Notes under the pieces: generated by a model
Databases searched by the model: none
Told to the model about the DNA's origin: nothing
The model's input: only the letters and a program-made list of their open reading frames with translations
Shown here: positions 21,164 to 29,884 of the stretch, in pieces
How the letters are laid out: the number at the start of each line of letters is the position of its first letter
How positions within the stretch are numbered: position 1 is the first letter of the stretch
Program-made: the position numbers and the translations under genes
Source of the DNA: Bacillota bacterium
Lineage (GTDB): Bacteria; Bacillota; Limnochordia; Darwinibacteriales; JAAYFS01
Direction: 5' to 3'
DNA: 48,660 nt
Assembly: GCA_012728115.1 (NCBI GenBank)
Contig: JAAYFS010000045.1
Location: 1 to 48,660 of the forward strand

Positions 21164-21183
21164 TGCTTTCACTACTGCCTTTT
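21156..21183 (+). terminator. Intrinsic terminator overlapping the end of the 70-aa gene
   Basis: A perfect 10-bp stem (21156-21165 with 21170-21179), CTTT loop, and four T residues. The stop codon of the upstream gene is inside the first arm, so the spoIID transcript ends right at its last gene. Confidence 0.85.
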
Positions 21184-21199
21184 GCCGTGCTTCTTTTCC

Positions 21200-21228
21200 T
21201 TGACAAACATACTGTTGGTCGATATGAT
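21200..21228 (+). promoter_or_regulatory. Sigma-A promoter of the maf-radC-mre cluster
   Basis: TTGACA (21200-21205) and TATGAT (21223-21228) with exactly 17 bp between, directly after the terminator at 21156-21183 and 38 bp before the maf start. It marks a new transcription unit. Confidence 0.78.
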
Positions 21229-21265
21229 CAAACCCAGGAACTACCTTCCTAGGAGGTTTTTGTTT

Positions 21266-21868
21266 ATGTCTTTCATTCTTGCTTCATCATCACCTAGACG
21301 TCAAGAATTATTGGCACGCTTCGGAATCCAATTTGAAGTGAAAGTAGTACCAGCTCCTGAAAGTGTTAAGGGAGTTCCAGTAAAAGTTGCTGAAAATAAT
21401 GCTTTAGCAAAGGCTTTTGCGGTAGCTAACTCTTTAGATTCATACGATATTATACTTGCTGCTGATACCATCGTGGTGCTAGATAACCAGATTCTAGGTA
21501 AACCCCGAAACGAGTCAGACGCTTATCAAACTCTGCGACTTTTAAGTGGACAAGAACATAGTGTAATAACAGGTGTTGCTTTATTACTTCCGAAGCAGGA
21601 ACCTAGGGTATTCCATGAAGAAACTATAGTTAAGTTTAGGAAGATCAATGACGAAGAAATAAAGACCTATATTAAAACAAAAGAACCATTAGATAAAGCA
21701 GGTTCATATGGAATTCAAGGAATAGGCGGAATGTTTGTCGAATCTATTAATGGTTGTTATTTTAACGTTGTAGGTCTGCCAATGCCACGTTTAGCATTGG
21801 AACTGCGTTCCATTGGCATTGATGTAATCAAATTAGCTGCCCAGGGGAGATTCCAGGAGGTCAACTAA
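21266..21868 (+). CDS. maf: Maf family nucleotide pyrophosphatase
   Basis: Maf proteins hydrolyse non-canonical or excess nucleoside triphosphates (dTTP/UTP type) and affect septum formation. About 200 residues. Family motifs: ILASSSPRRQELL at the N-terminus, IILAADTIVV, ILGKPRNESDA, and DKAGSYGIQGIGGMF. Start ATG 21266 is chosen because AGGAGG lies just upstream (21251-21256) and it begins at the conserved strand. It heads the classic maf-radC-mreBCD cluster of Bacillota, two bases before radC. Confidence 0.94.
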   Translation: MSFILASSSPRRQELLARFGIQFEVKVVPAPESVKGVPVKVAENNALAKAFAVANSLDSYDIILAADTIVVLDNQILGKPRNESDAYQTLRLLSGQEHSVITGVALLLPKQEPRVFHEETIVKFRKINDEEIKTYIKTKEPLDKAGSYGIQGIGGMFVESINGCYFNVVGLPMPRLALELRSIGIDVIKLAAQGRFQEVN

Positions 21869-21869
21869 T

Positions 21870-22556
21870 TTGAGATATGATGTGCTGATTAAGGATTTAC
21901 CAGCCGAGGAACGTCCTCGCGAACGTTTGATTAAGTATGGACCCGAACGATTGTCTAATCGTGAACTACTAGCAATTCTATTGCGGACTGGTACAAAGAA
22001 AACGTCCGCATTCTCATTAGCTGATAAATTGTTGGTGAAATTTGGTTCTTTGCGAGAAATTGCCTGTGCGAGTGTTGAAGAGATCGCAGGGATCAAGGGT
22101 ATTGGGTCTGCTAAAGCAGCATATATCTGCGCAGCTTTTGAATTGGCAAAACGTTTGTCAAATTCCAGTACGGAGTTAAAAGAAGTGGTCAGTAATCCCT
22201 CAGACGTAGCGAATATTGTTATGAATGAGATGCGGTTTTTGGACAAGGAACATTTTGTGATAATTATGCTCGACACCAAGCATCGGATTATTGCAAAGAA
22301 AGTGATCTCGATCGGTCATCTCAATGCTTCGCTTGTTCATCCGCGAGAGATGTTTAAGGAAGTTATCAAACGTAGTAGTGCTGCAGTAATTTTGGTACAT
22401 AATCATCCTTCTGGTGACCCATCACCTAGCTCAGACGATCTGACTGTTACTCGCAGATTGGTTGAGGTAGGGAAACTGTTGGGGATACAAGTACTTGATC
22501 ACCTTATTGTTGGTGATGGAACGTTTGTAAGTTTGAAAGAACAGGGATTAATGTAG
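21870..22556 (+). CDS. radC: DNA repair protein RadC (JAB/MPN domain)
   Basis: A 228-residue RadC. The N-terminal part has a helix-hairpin-helix (IKGIGSAKAAYICAAFEL) and the C-terminal part a JAB/MPN metalloprotease-like domain with the zinc motif HNHPSGDPSPSSDD. The biochemical role of RadC is still unclear; a direct link to repair is disputed. TTG 21870 follows CAGGAGGTC in the last codons of maf. Placed between maf and mreB as in Bacillus subtilis. Confidence 0.94.
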   Translation: MRYDVLIKDLPAEERPRERLIKYGPERLSNRELLAILLRTGTKKTSAFSLADKLLVKFGSLREIACASVEEIAGIKGIGSAKAAYICAAFELAKRLSNSSTELKEVVSNPSDVANIVMNEMRFLDKEHFVIIMLDTKHRIIAKKVISIGHLNASLVHPREMFKEVIKRSSAAVILVHNHPSGDPSPSSDDLTVTRRLVEVGKLLGIQVLDHLIVGDGTFVSLKEQGLM

Positions 22557-22586
22557 ATATTTTTTGGTAAGAAAGGGGCAAACCAC

Positions 22587-23606
22587 ATGTTTGGGCGTTT
22601 TTCACGAGATATTGGAATTGATTTAGGCACCGCTAATACGCTGGTTTATGTTAGAGGAAAAGGAATCATTATCAATGAACCATCAGTCGTTGCTATTAAC
22701 CGCGATACGAAGGAAGTACTGGCAGTAGGAAATAAAGCTAAAGAAATGGTAGGAAGAACACCAGGCAACATAGTAGCAATTCGCCCATTAAAAGACGGGG
22801 TGATTGCCGACTTCGATATTACCGAACGGTTATTAAGGGATTTTATTTCCAAAGCGACACGTCGAACTGGATGGTTCCGCCCACGGGTGGTGGTTGCTGT
22901 TCCTTCGGGGGTGACAGAAGTAGAGGCTAGAGCGGTAACGGATGCAACGCTTTCCGCCGGCGCCAAAGATGCCAGGGTTATTGAAGAACCTATGGCGGCT
23001 GCAATAGGTTCTGGTTTGCCTGTTCAGGAGCCAACAGGAAACATGATCGTTGATATAGGGGGAGGAACAACCGAAGTTGCAGTAATCTCTCTAGGTGGGA
23101 TTGTTGCGCATCGCTCAGTGAGAGTGGGTGGCGATGAGTTGGATGAAGCGATCGTTCAACATATTCGCAGAACATATAATCTCTTAGTTGGTGAACGAAC
23201 CGCTGAAGCGATTAAGCAAACAATCGGTAGTGCTTTCCCAAAAGAGAAAAGCTCGATGGAAGTTAGAGGACGCGATTTAGTAACGGGGTTACCAAAGACG
23301 GTTACTGTTTCTTCCGATGAGATTCATGAAGCTTTAGCTGAACCTGTCTCAACTATTGTTGAGGCGGTCAAGGTAACACTAGAACGTACTCCACCTGAAT
23401 TAGCTGCAGACATTATGGATCGGGGTATAGTATTAGCTGGTGGCGGAGCTTTGCTCTCTGGTTTAGATGAATTATTGAAGAAGGAAACAGGAATGCCGAT
23501 CCATATCACCGATGATCCATTAACAGCTGTGGTAATGGGCACTGGTATTGCCCTTGAGCATTTTAACTTGCTAAAACGCGTTATGATAGGACCAAAGAAA
23601 TACTAG
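22587..23606 (+). CDS. mreB: Rod shape-determining protein MreB
   Basis: MreB is the bacterial actin that positions the cell-wall elongation machinery along the cylinder. 339 residues, normal. Visible actin-fold motifs: phosphate 1 loop [15 protein letters not shown], phosphate 2 loop [18 protein letters not shown], and adenosine loop [18 protein letters not shown] 22587 is preceded by GAAAGGGG. It begins the mreBCD-PBP2 group, indicating a rod-shaped cell. Confidence 0.97.
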   Translation: MFGRFSRDIGIDLGTANTLVYVRGKGIIINEPSVVAINRDTKEVLAVGNKAKEMVGRTPGNIVAIRPLKDGVIADFDITERLLRDFISKATRRTGWFRPRVVVAVPSGVTEVEARAVTDATLSAGAKDARVIEEPMAAAIGSGLPVQEPTGNMIVDIGGGTTEVAVISLGGIVAHRSVRVGGDELDEAIVQHIRRTYNLLVGERTAEAIKQTIGSAFPKEKSSMEVRGRDLVTGLPKTVTVSSDEIHEALAEPVSTIVEAVKVTLERTPPELAADIMDRGIVLAGGGALLSGLDELLKKETGMPIHITDDPLTAVVMGTGIALEHFNLLKRVMIGPKKY

Positions 23607-23631
23607 GTTTGTAGATGGGAAGTGAAGGGGA

Positions 23632-24456
23632 TTGTTACAAACTTTATGGCGCTGGAAATATGTAATTGCAATTGTAATCATTTTTGCTGTCATTGGTACA
23701 ATCCATTTCACTTCCTCTGTTCGCGATCAATTAACGTTTGGCGAAAGAGTAATGCGCGATGTAGTGGCACCAGTGCAACGGTTATTTATGAAAGCTAATC
23801 ATTTTTTTGATAACGTATATTCGTCCTTAGCTGAGTTAGGCAGTATTCGCGAGCGAAACCAAGAGCTTGAAGAACTGGTATTGAGCCTGCAACAGGAAGT
23901 TAATCAGTTAGCAGAATACCGGCGAGAGAATGTCTGGCTAAGAGAGGCTCTTGATTTTAAGGATACTGCTGAATTTGAGTTAATGGTTGCGGAGGTGATT
24001 GGACGCTCGCCAAATAACTGGATGCGTTCAATTACAATAAACAAAGGAAGCAAGCAAGGTGTTAAACAAGGAATGGCTGTAGTTTCAGCTTCTGGAATTG
24101 TTGGCACTGTGCAGGAAGTAACATCTCGAACTGCAACGGTACTGCTTAGTACCGATCCCGCCAGCGCAGTCGGGGGGTTAGTACAGAAAACAGGCGATCT
24201 TTTATTGGTGGAGGGAGATTCGAATCTATCAGGTAGGTTGATCGCTAAGCCACTGAATAGAGATATGAATCTGGCAGTGGGAGACATGGTAGTAACTTCG
24301 GGACTATCTTGGTACTTCCCTAAAGGAATTGCGATTGGGGTGGTAACAGAAGTTGTCGAAGGAAAGTATGAGTATATCGATTATGCAGTGATTGAACCTG
24401 CAGTAGATTTTTCCAGATTAGAATATGTATTTGTGGTTTTACAAGACACTGATTGA
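23632..24456 (+). CDS. mreC: Rod shape-determining protein MreC
   Basis: MreC is the extracytoplasmic scaffold that activates PBP2/RodA. 274 residues, with an N-terminal membrane segment (about 10-28), a coiled coil (about 65-105, RERNQELEELVLSLQQEVNQ), and two beta-barrel domains (VAEVIGRSPNNW onwards, GLSWYFPKGIAIG near the end). Start TTG 23632 follows AAGGGGA. It lies between mreB and mreD as usual. Confidence 0.94.
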   Translation: MLQTLWRWKYVIAIVIIFAVIGTIHFTSSVRDQLTFGERVMRDVVAPVQRLFMKANHFFDNVYSSLAELGSIRERNQELEELVLSLQQEVNQLAEYRRENVWLREALDFKDTAEFELMVAEVIGRSPNNWMRSITINKGSKQGVKQGMAVVSASGIVGTVQEVTSRTATVLLSTDPASAVGGLVQKTGDLLLVEGDSNLSGRLIAKPLNRDMNLAVGDMVVTSGLSWYFPKGIAIGVVTEVVEGKYEYIDYAVIEPAVDFSRLEYVFVVLQDTD

Positions 24457-24471
24457 AGGTAGGAAGAGATT

Positions 24472-24984
24472 ATGGCGTTTATTATCTATGGGGCAATCTT
24501 ATTACTGACCTTGATACTCCAAACGACGCTCTTTCCTGCTTTTCCTTTTTTGGGGGTATATCCTGATCTAATAGTAGTGATTGTAATCATCTTTGCAATT
24601 TTCAATGGTCCAGTCTTTGGTGCGAAATTTGGCTTATTAGCTGGTCTATTACTAGACATTTTGACTGGGCAATTGATCGGACTTGGAGCACTGACCAAGA
24701 TGACCGCGGGGATTGCTAGCGGTTTTGTCGGTCAACGCTTTTTTAAAGAAAACTATTTAATAGCTTTTTCCTCAGTATTAGTGATGTCTTTTGCGGATCA
24801 GCTTCTTTACTTAATCGGAATGTTCATTTTTGGTTTGAGCGTTTCCTGGACAGTTGCTTTTACCAAGATTGTGGTTCCTGTGAGTATTTATAACGCCATT
24901 ATCGGTATCATTATTTATCGTAGATTATATTACTTTAATTTAAAGATCCAATACTGGGATGAGCTTGCGAAGAGAACGGGGTGA
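24472..24984 (+). CDS. mreD: Rod shape-determining protein MreD
   Basis: MreD is a small polytopic membrane protein of the elongasome. 170 residues with about five hydrophobic segments, including the family features QTTLFPAFPFLGVYPDL and GLLAGLLLDILTG. Its identity rests on these and on its position between mreC and the PBP2 gene. Its 3' end overlaps the next reading frame by 26 bases if the ATG at 24959 is used. Confidence 0.93.
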   Translation: MAFIIYGAILLLTLILQTTLFPAFPFLGVYPDLIVVIVIIFAIFNGPVFGAKFGLLAGLLLDILTGQLIGLGALTKMTAGIASGFVGQRFFKENYLIAFSSVLVMSFADQLLYLIGMFIFGLSVSWTVAFTKIVVPVSIYNAIIGIIIYRRLYYFNLKIQYWDELAKRTG

Positions 24985-26824
24985 GTATCACGAATTGGAA
25001 AATCGACTATCTAAGCAGAGAATTCAAATCTTCTATGCTATCGTGATAATATCGCTCTTGGTCATAATAGGTAGGTTATGGTATTTTCAGATTGCGAAAG
25101 GCGAGTACTATGCTCATTTATCTGAAGGAAATAGGATGCGTCAAATTAGGACAAGTCCGAGCAGAGGAATTATTTATGATCGGCACGGCAATCCGCTGAT
25201 CCGTAGTCGCCATGCTTTCACGGTTTCATTAGTGCCAGGTGGTATTCCGCAGAATTCGCAAGCTGTCATGGAACTACTTGGGGAGATCCTCCAGATGTCC
25301 GACGAGGAACTAAAAGAGGCGATCGAACGTGGACGTGGGCATCCTTACGAGTCGGTGCGTTTGGTTAGAGATGTTGACCCAAAGACAGTAATCGCTATTG
25401 AAGAAAACCGTTTTCTGCTTCCAGGTGTTTTCATCGAAGTTGAACCAGTACGAGAATATCTTTGTGGGAATCTTGCTAGCCATTTCCTTGGTTATCTGGG
25501 ATTAATAAGTGCTCAAGAACTCAATCAGTTAAGTGATCAAGGATATCGAAGTTCGGATCTGATCGGTAAATCAGGCTTAGAGCGTTTATATGAGAAAGAA
25601 TTGCGTGGCGAACCAGGGTTTCAGGTTGTTGAGGTGGATGCGCTCAGTAGACCTGTTCAAATCTCTGGTCAAGTTGACCCGATTCCTGGAAGTAATTTAA
25701 TCACGACGATCGATAGTGAATTGCAACTAGCAGCTCAAAATGCAATGCAAGAACATTTGGCTACAATTCGCCAAAACTATCCTGAAGCAACAAGCGGAGC
25801 GATTGTAGTGATAGATCCAAGAACAGGGGAGTTACTTGCAGTAGTAAGTGAACCTGGGTTCGATCCAAGTTTATTTCTAAACGCAAAAGAGAGAAATAAC
25901 TATATTCGTCAATTGAATAATAGCTCAGATTTGCCACTGTTTAATCGAGTAGTTCAAGGGCAGTATGGACCTGGTTCGGTCATTAAACCTTTTATTGCTG
26001 TAGCGATGCTCGAAGAGGGAGTTATTACACCTGACACAGTTTTTAATGCGACTGGAACCTCAAAATATGGTGTTCGGGATTGGGTTATACCGCTAGGTTT
26101 AGCCCCCTTTGGGGAAATTACTTTGACCGATGCTTTAGCTGTATCAAGCAACCATTTCTTTGCCGAGCACGGCGCCCAAGTCGGAATCGATCGGTTATCG
26201 GTGTGGTTACGTAATTTTGGTTTCGGACAACCAACGGGATTGGAAATCGCCCCTGCAGAATCAGCGGGCTTAGTGCCAGATAGAGAATGGAAAAGGGAGC
26301 GTTTCAGTGATCGCCCTAGTTCAGAGCGGGTTTGGTATCCTACTGATACCGAGCAAATCTCAATTGGGCAAGGATTTCTGACAACAACCCCCTTACAATT
26401 AGCGGTTGCTTATTGTGCGATTGCCAATCGAGGGATCGCCTACAAACCAACATTAATTCGCCAAATCGTAGGACCGAGTGGAGAAATTAAATTAGAGAAT
26501 TCGCCTGAAGTCTTGATTGAACTAGATGCAAGCAAGGAGAATTTAGAAGCGGTTATTGAAGGTATGCAGGCGGTTATCACTCATCCACGGGGAACAGCAC
26601 GCAACTCATTCGGTGATTTCCCAATAAAAATTGCTGGTAAAACTGGTAGTTATGAGATTCCAAACCAACCTAATCATGGCCTGTTCGCAGGGTTTGCACC
26701 TGCAGACGATCCAGAAATAGTAGTTGTGGTGATAGTTGAGCATGGAGGTGGCGGTGGTTCAGCCGCAGCGCCGATAGCTCGCAAGGTTTTTGATGCATAT
26801 TTCGGTTTGGGAAAAAATGACTAG
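24959..26824 (+). CDS. mrdA: Penicillin-binding protein 2 (elongation-specific transpeptidase)
   Basis: A class B PBP that cross-links peptidoglycan for cell elongation, with MreC and RodA. 621 residues with a cytoplasmic tail, one membrane segment (about 22-42), the pedestal dimerisation domain (RGIIYDRHGNPLIRS), and the transpeptidase domain. The active-site motifs are S340-VIK343 (PGSVIKPF), SSN (AVSSNHFFA) and K561-TG. The start is uncertain: ATG 24959 is inside mreD, and GTG 24980 or TTG 24995 are alternatives. No rodA follows, although it is often next to this gene. Confidence 0.94.
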   Translation: MSLRRERGEYHELENRLSKQRIQIFYAIVIISLLVIIGRLWYFQIAKGEYYAHLSEGNRMRQIRTSPSRGIIYDRHGNPLIRSRHAFTVSLVPGGIPQNSQAVMELLGEILQMSDEELKEAIERGRGHPYESVRLVRDVDPKTVIAIEENRFLLPGVFIEVEPVREYLCGNLASHFLGYLGLISAQELNQLSDQGYRSSDLIGKSGLERLYEKELRGEPGFQVVEVDALSRPVQISGQVDPIPGSNLITTIDSELQLAAQNAMQEHLATIRQNYPEATSGAIVVIDPRTGELLAVVSEPGFDPSLFLNAKERNNYIRQLNNSSDLPLFNRVVQGQYGPGSVIKPFIAVAMLEEGVITPDTVFNATGTSKYGVRDWVIPLGLAPFGEITLTDALAVSSNHFFAEHGAQVGIDRLSVWLRNFGFGQPTGLEIAPAESAGLVPDREWKRERFSDRPSSERVWYPTDTEQISIGQGFLTTTPLQLAVAYCAIANRGIAYKPTLIRQIVGPSGEIKLENSPEVLIELDASKENLEAVIEGMQAVITHPRGTARNSFGDFPIKIAGKTGSYEIPNQPNHGLFAGFAPADDPEIVVVVIVEHGGGGGSAAAPIARKVFDAYFGLGKND

Positions 26825-26926
26825 AGTGCAGGAATTAGCCAATAAGTGGCGAATTCAACGCTAGGACGTGGACTCGGTTTCATCAGTCCTTATGTTTGTG
26901 AGAAATAATAAGGGGTTGTTTTTTGA

Positions 26927-27541
26927 ATGAGTAAGGAGGCTTGTGTGATAAAGGGAGATAGACATGGACTTTCTCTTAGTATCGCCGAAGACGTAGATAT
27001 CTCCGAAGTAATATCTCAACTTCACAATAAATTGTCTTCTGCTCGCAATTTCTTTTCAGGTGCTTCAGTTCGGCTTATTGCCGATGAAAGAGAAATAAAT
27101 CCGCAAGAAAGAGCTGAGATTCAAAAAGTTGTGCAAGAATATGGGATGAATTTAACGGATGATGTCCCAGAGGAAATTGAACAGCCAGTTGTTGAAACAG
27201 AAATTCAGCCAGATAATACATTGTTAATCAAAAGAACTGTTCGTTCGGGGCAAAAAGTTCATTACGATGGTAATGTGATAATCATGGGTGATGTTAATCC
27301 AGGAGCGGAAATTGCTTGTAGTGGAGATATTCTGGTGCTAGGCTCATTGAGGGGAGTTGCTCATGCTGGTATCAAAGGTGATACCCAAGCTATTGTTTTT
27401 GCTTTTCGTCTAGAGCCAACGCAGTTGAGAATTGCTCATTTTATTTCGAGAGCTCCCGACGGCAAAGTCCCTCATCCGCTTCAACCAGAAATTGCCGAAG
27501 TAAAGGATGGAATCATTCAGATTAAGAAATACAACTTTTAA
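26927..27541 (+). CDS. minC: Septum site-determining protein MinC
   Basis: MinC inhibits FtsZ polymerisation away from midcell. 204 residues in two parts: a divergent N-terminal FtsZ-inhibiting domain (1-100) and the C-terminal beta-helix (about 105-204) with VRSGQKVHYDGNVIIMGDVNPGAE and GDILVLGSLRGVAHAG, which binds MinD. ATG 26927 is 102 bp after the PBP2 stop. The gap has no recognisable regulatory element. First gene of minCDE. Confidence 0.94.
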   Translation: MSKEACVIKGDRHGLSLSIAEDVDISEVISQLHNKLSSARNFFSGASVRLIADEREINPQERAEIQKVVQEYGMNLTDDVPEEIEQPVVETEIQPDNTLLIKRTVRSGQKVHYDGNVIIMGDVNPGAEIACSGDILVLGSLRGVAHAGIKGDTQAIVFAFRLEPTQLRIAHFISRAPDGKVPHPLQPEIAEVKDGIIQIKKYNF

Positions 27542-27560
27542 TATGAGGGGAGGTTTTACT

Positions 27561-28361
27561 TTGGCAAAGGCTATCGTTGTAACTAGTGGCAAAGGTGGAG
27601 TAGGTAAAACAACAACTACAGCAAACTTGGGAACGGGCTTAGCACAATTGGGTCATAAGGTATGTTTGGTCGATGCTGATATTGGGTTACGCAACTTGGA
27701 TGTTGTCTTAGGATTAGAGAACAGAATAGTCTTTGACCTAGTTGATGTAGTGGAAGGGAACTGTCGTGTTCGTCAAGCCTTAATAAAGGATAAACGGTTT
27801 AATAATTTATTTTTACTCCCCGCTGCACAAACTAGAGAAAAAGACGCAGTTGCTCCAGAACAAATGCGAGAATTGATAAAGCAACTTAAGGAAGAATTTG
27901 ATTTCATCTTGGTAGATTGCCCTGCTGGTATCGAACAAGGATTTCGAAATGCGATTTCTGGTGCCGATGATGCCTTGATTGTAACTACACCAGAAGTTTC
28001 TGCTGTTAGGGATGCGGACAGGATTATTGGACTTTTAGAAGCTGCAGAGATTTATGAACCCAAACTAGTTGTCAATCGAATCAGACCTGATATGGTCCGC
28101 AAGGGGGATATGATGAGTATCCAAGATATGATCGATATTCTCGCTATTCCGCTGATCGGTGTTGTTCCTGATGACGAAGTAATCATTATTTCAACAAATA
28201 AAGGAGAGCCTGTAGTTTTAGAGAAAAAATCCAAAGCTGGTCAGGCATATCGCAATATTGTACGCAGATTAGAAGGAGCGGAGGTGCCTTTCCTCGAACT
28301 TGAGGATAAAGGTGTCGTAGGCAGGTTAATGAGTCTATTAGGAATGGGTAACAAACAATAA
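27561..28361 (+). CDS. minD: Septum site-determining ATPase MinD
   Basis: MinD is the membrane-binding ATPase that recruits MinC. About 266 residues. The deviant Walker A is SGKGGVGKTTTTANLG, followed by LVDADIGLRNLD and VDCPAGIEQGF. The C-terminal amphipathic helix (GVVGRLMSLLGMG) is the membrane-targeting sequence. TTG 27561 is selected because GGGGAGG is seven bases upstream and the protein then begins AKAIVVTSGKGG; an earlier ATG at 27507 lies inside minC. Lies between minC and minE. Confidence 0.95.
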   Translation: MAKAIVVTSGKGGVGKTTTTANLGTGLAQLGHKVCLVDADIGLRNLDVVLGLENRIVFDLVDVVEGNCRVRQALIKDKRFNNLFLLPAAQTREKDAVAPEQMRELIKQLKEEFDFILVDCPAGIEQGFRNAISGADDALIVTTPEVSAVRDADRIIGLLEAAEIYEPKLVVNRIRPDMVRKGDMMSIQDMIDILAIPLIGVVPDDEVIIISTNKGEPVVLEKKSKAGQAYRNIVRRLEGAEVPFLELEDKGVVGRLMSLLGMGNKQ

Positions 28362-28374
28362 AGGAGGGCCAGCG

Positions 28375-28638
28375 GTGTTTGACTTTTTAGGAAGACTGCT
28401 TAGAGGCTCCGACAATAGCAAGAATGTGGCTAAGGAGCGGCTACGCCTCGTTTTGATTCACGACCGCTCTAGTCTTTCGCCTGGTTTATTGGACTCACTA
28501 AAAGAAGAGCTGATCGAAGTGCTCTCTAAATACATGGAGATTGATGAATCTGGTCTGGAAGTCAATCTTGATGAAGGCGATGATTCTGTAGCTTTGGTTG
28601 CAAATATTCCTGTGAAACAAATAAAACGAAAAGTGTAG
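28375..28638 (+). CDS. minE: Cell division topological specificity factor MinE
   Basis: MinE stimulates the MinD ATPase and drives pole-to-pole oscillation. 87 residues with the membrane-binding N-terminus (MFDFLGRLLRG), the anti-MinCD helix (AKERLRLVLIHDRSSLSPG) and the topological-specificity domain. GTG 28375 follows AAAGGAGGGCC. The presence of MinE implies an oscillating Min system, as in Clostridium but not Bacillus subtilis. A short GAAA-loop hairpin (28649-28664) and a terminator follow. Confidence 0.95.
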   Translation: MFDFLGRLLRGSDNSKNVAKERLRLVLIHDRSSLSPGLLDSLKEELIEVLSKYMEIDESGLEVNLDEGDDSVALVANIPVKQIKRKV

Positions 28639-28688
28639 TGCAGAAGTGTCGTACGAAAGTACGAATATTAGATAATGCGGTTTGCTCG

Positions 28689-28716
28689 AACCTCTTCCTG
28701 GCGGGAGAGGTTTTTG
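28689..28716 (+). terminator. Intrinsic terminator after minE
   Basis: A 10-bp stem (28689-28698 with 28703-28712, one G-T pair), TGGC loop and a T-rich tail. It ends the maf-to-minE unit, so the sporulation protease pair that follows has separate transcription. Confidence 0.88.
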
Positions 28717-28787
28717 TTATTTATGAATGTTTACGAATACGAATTAATATAGTGTAGACAAAGGGGAACTAAAGGGGAGGTGAGATC

Positions 28788-28964
28788 GTGGGCTGGCGTT
28801 TTTTGCGAAACTTGCTTTTCTCAGGTTTAGTACTTGCCGTGATTACATTATTAGTCCGACTGGATCTACCATATACAAAAAGCATCACCGATTATATCTA
28901 CTATGTGTTAACAACCGACTTTGATCCTCAAGTAATACTCCAAACGATTGGATCAGGATGGTGA
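28788..28964 (+). CDS. 58-aa membrane protein, probable SpoIVFA remnant or minimal form
   Basis: A small protein with a strong binding site (GGGGAGGTGAG) before GTG 28788 and a stop that lies next to the start of the M50 protease gene. It has one membrane segment (about residues 9-24), then DLPYTKSITDYIYYVLTTDFDP. That last part resembles the region just after the membrane segment of SpoIVFA, where a short helix precedes an acidic TxDFD motif. SpoIVFA normally continues into a LytM-type domain of about 120 residues, absent here. In Bacillus SpoIVFA holds and inhibits SpoIVFB, so this stub may be the anchoring part alone. The homology is my inference from a short alignment and from position. 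Confidence 0.6.
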   Translation: MGWRFLRNLLFSGLVLAVITLLVRLDLPYTKSITDYIYYVLTTDFDPQVILQTIGSGW

Positions 28965-28968
28965 ACTT

Positions 28969-29844
28969 ATGCACCTTGGTAGCCTGCTAGGAATTCCAGT
29001 GCTTGTAGATCCACTTTTCTTAGTTATGCTTTTCGGTCTTTCCCTCTTCGGCTTTCTCCCGCAAACCCTGGTGTTATTCTGGGTAGTATTATTACACGAA
29101 TTAGCTCATGTCCTGGTGGCGAAGTATAACGATCTATTTATCGAGGAGATCGAATTGCTTCCCTTCGGTGGGGTAGCACGTATTGATGGCATGCTTCAGC
29201 TAAATCCACCAATTGAAATCAGAGTGGCAATTGCTGGACCCCTTGTGAACCTAATCCTGGCTGGGGTTACTACCTTTTTCTTTGATGATATCCCAGTTTC
29301 GGAACAGTGGTTGCTATTCTTTATCCAGGCGAATTTTGGTATGGCAATATTTAATCTTCTTCCTACTCTTCCGTTGGATGGTGGACGAGTGCTTCGAAGT
29401 ATCTTAACATCCAAAATGGGGTTTAAGCAAGCTACCGAACGGGTGGTCTTTTTTAGTAAATTTCTTGCGATAATAATTGCTCTCTTAGGCGTGGCAATTA
29501 CTTATATTTATGGAAACTTCAATTCTTTAATCTTTTTGGTAATGGGATTTTTTATTTTTACAGCGAGTCATAAAGAAAAACGGGAAGCTACTTATTTGTT
29601 TATGCGGTATTTAACCCGGAAAAAACAGCAACTTAGATTAGCACGAGTAATGGATGTGAGGCAACTTGTTGCCACAGATGAAAGTTCACTAGGTGAAATT
29701 TTACGGAAATTCGTCCCTCCCAACTACCATATAGTTTGGATAGTTGATTTAGAAGGTACAATAATAGGAAAGATCGGTGAGATAGATCTAATTAACGCCC
29801 TATTCGACAAAGGGTTGACAACTAAGATTGGTGATTTAATATAG
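28969..29844 (+). CDS. spoIVFB: Stage IV sporulation intramembrane metalloprotease SpoIVFB (peptidase M50)
   Basis: SpoIVFB cuts pro-sigma-K in the mother-cell membrane in Bacillus. 291 residues with about six membrane segments. The zinc motif is H43-ELAH47 and the second metal site is in LPTLPLDGGRVLRS. The C-terminal 90 residues form a soluble CBS-like half (VMDVRQLVATDESS, IVDLEGTIIGKIGEIDL), which in the Bacillus protein binds ATP. ATG 28969 follows GGATGGTG and lies four bases after the stub gene. Location after minCDE is common in Clostridia. Confidence 0.92.
   Translation: MHLGSLLGIPVLVDPLFLVMLFGLSLFGFLPQTLVLFWVVLLHELAHVLVAKYNDLFIEEIELLPFGGVARIDGMLQLNPPIEIRVAIAGPLVNLILAGVTTFFFDDIPVSEQWLLFFIQANFGMAIFNLLPTLPLDGGRVLRSILTSKMGFKQATERVVFFSKFLAIIIALLGVAITYIYGNFNSLIFLVMGFFIFTASHKEKREATYLFMRYLTRKKQQLRLARVMDVRQLVATDESSLGEILRKFVPPNYHIVWIVDLEGTIIGKIGEIDLINALFDKGLTTKIGDLI
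29815..29842 (+). promoter_or_regulatory. Candidate promoter of the radical SAM gene pair
   Basis: TTGACA (29815-29820) lies in the last codons of spoIVFB and TAATAT (29837-29842) follows after 16 bp. A perfect TATAAT at 29852-29857 is an alternative -10, with a poor -35 (TTGGTG) 18 bp before it. One of the two probably drives the downstream genes. Confidence 0.5.
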
Positions 29845-29884
29845 GATGGGGTATAATTAGAACTGCAATCGTTTAAATAGTTTG

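Noticed and set aside
28649-28664. GAAA-loop hairpin after minE as a separate regulatory RNA
   Set aside because: The 6-bp stem is too short and lies just before the terminator; probably part of the 3' end of the min transcript.
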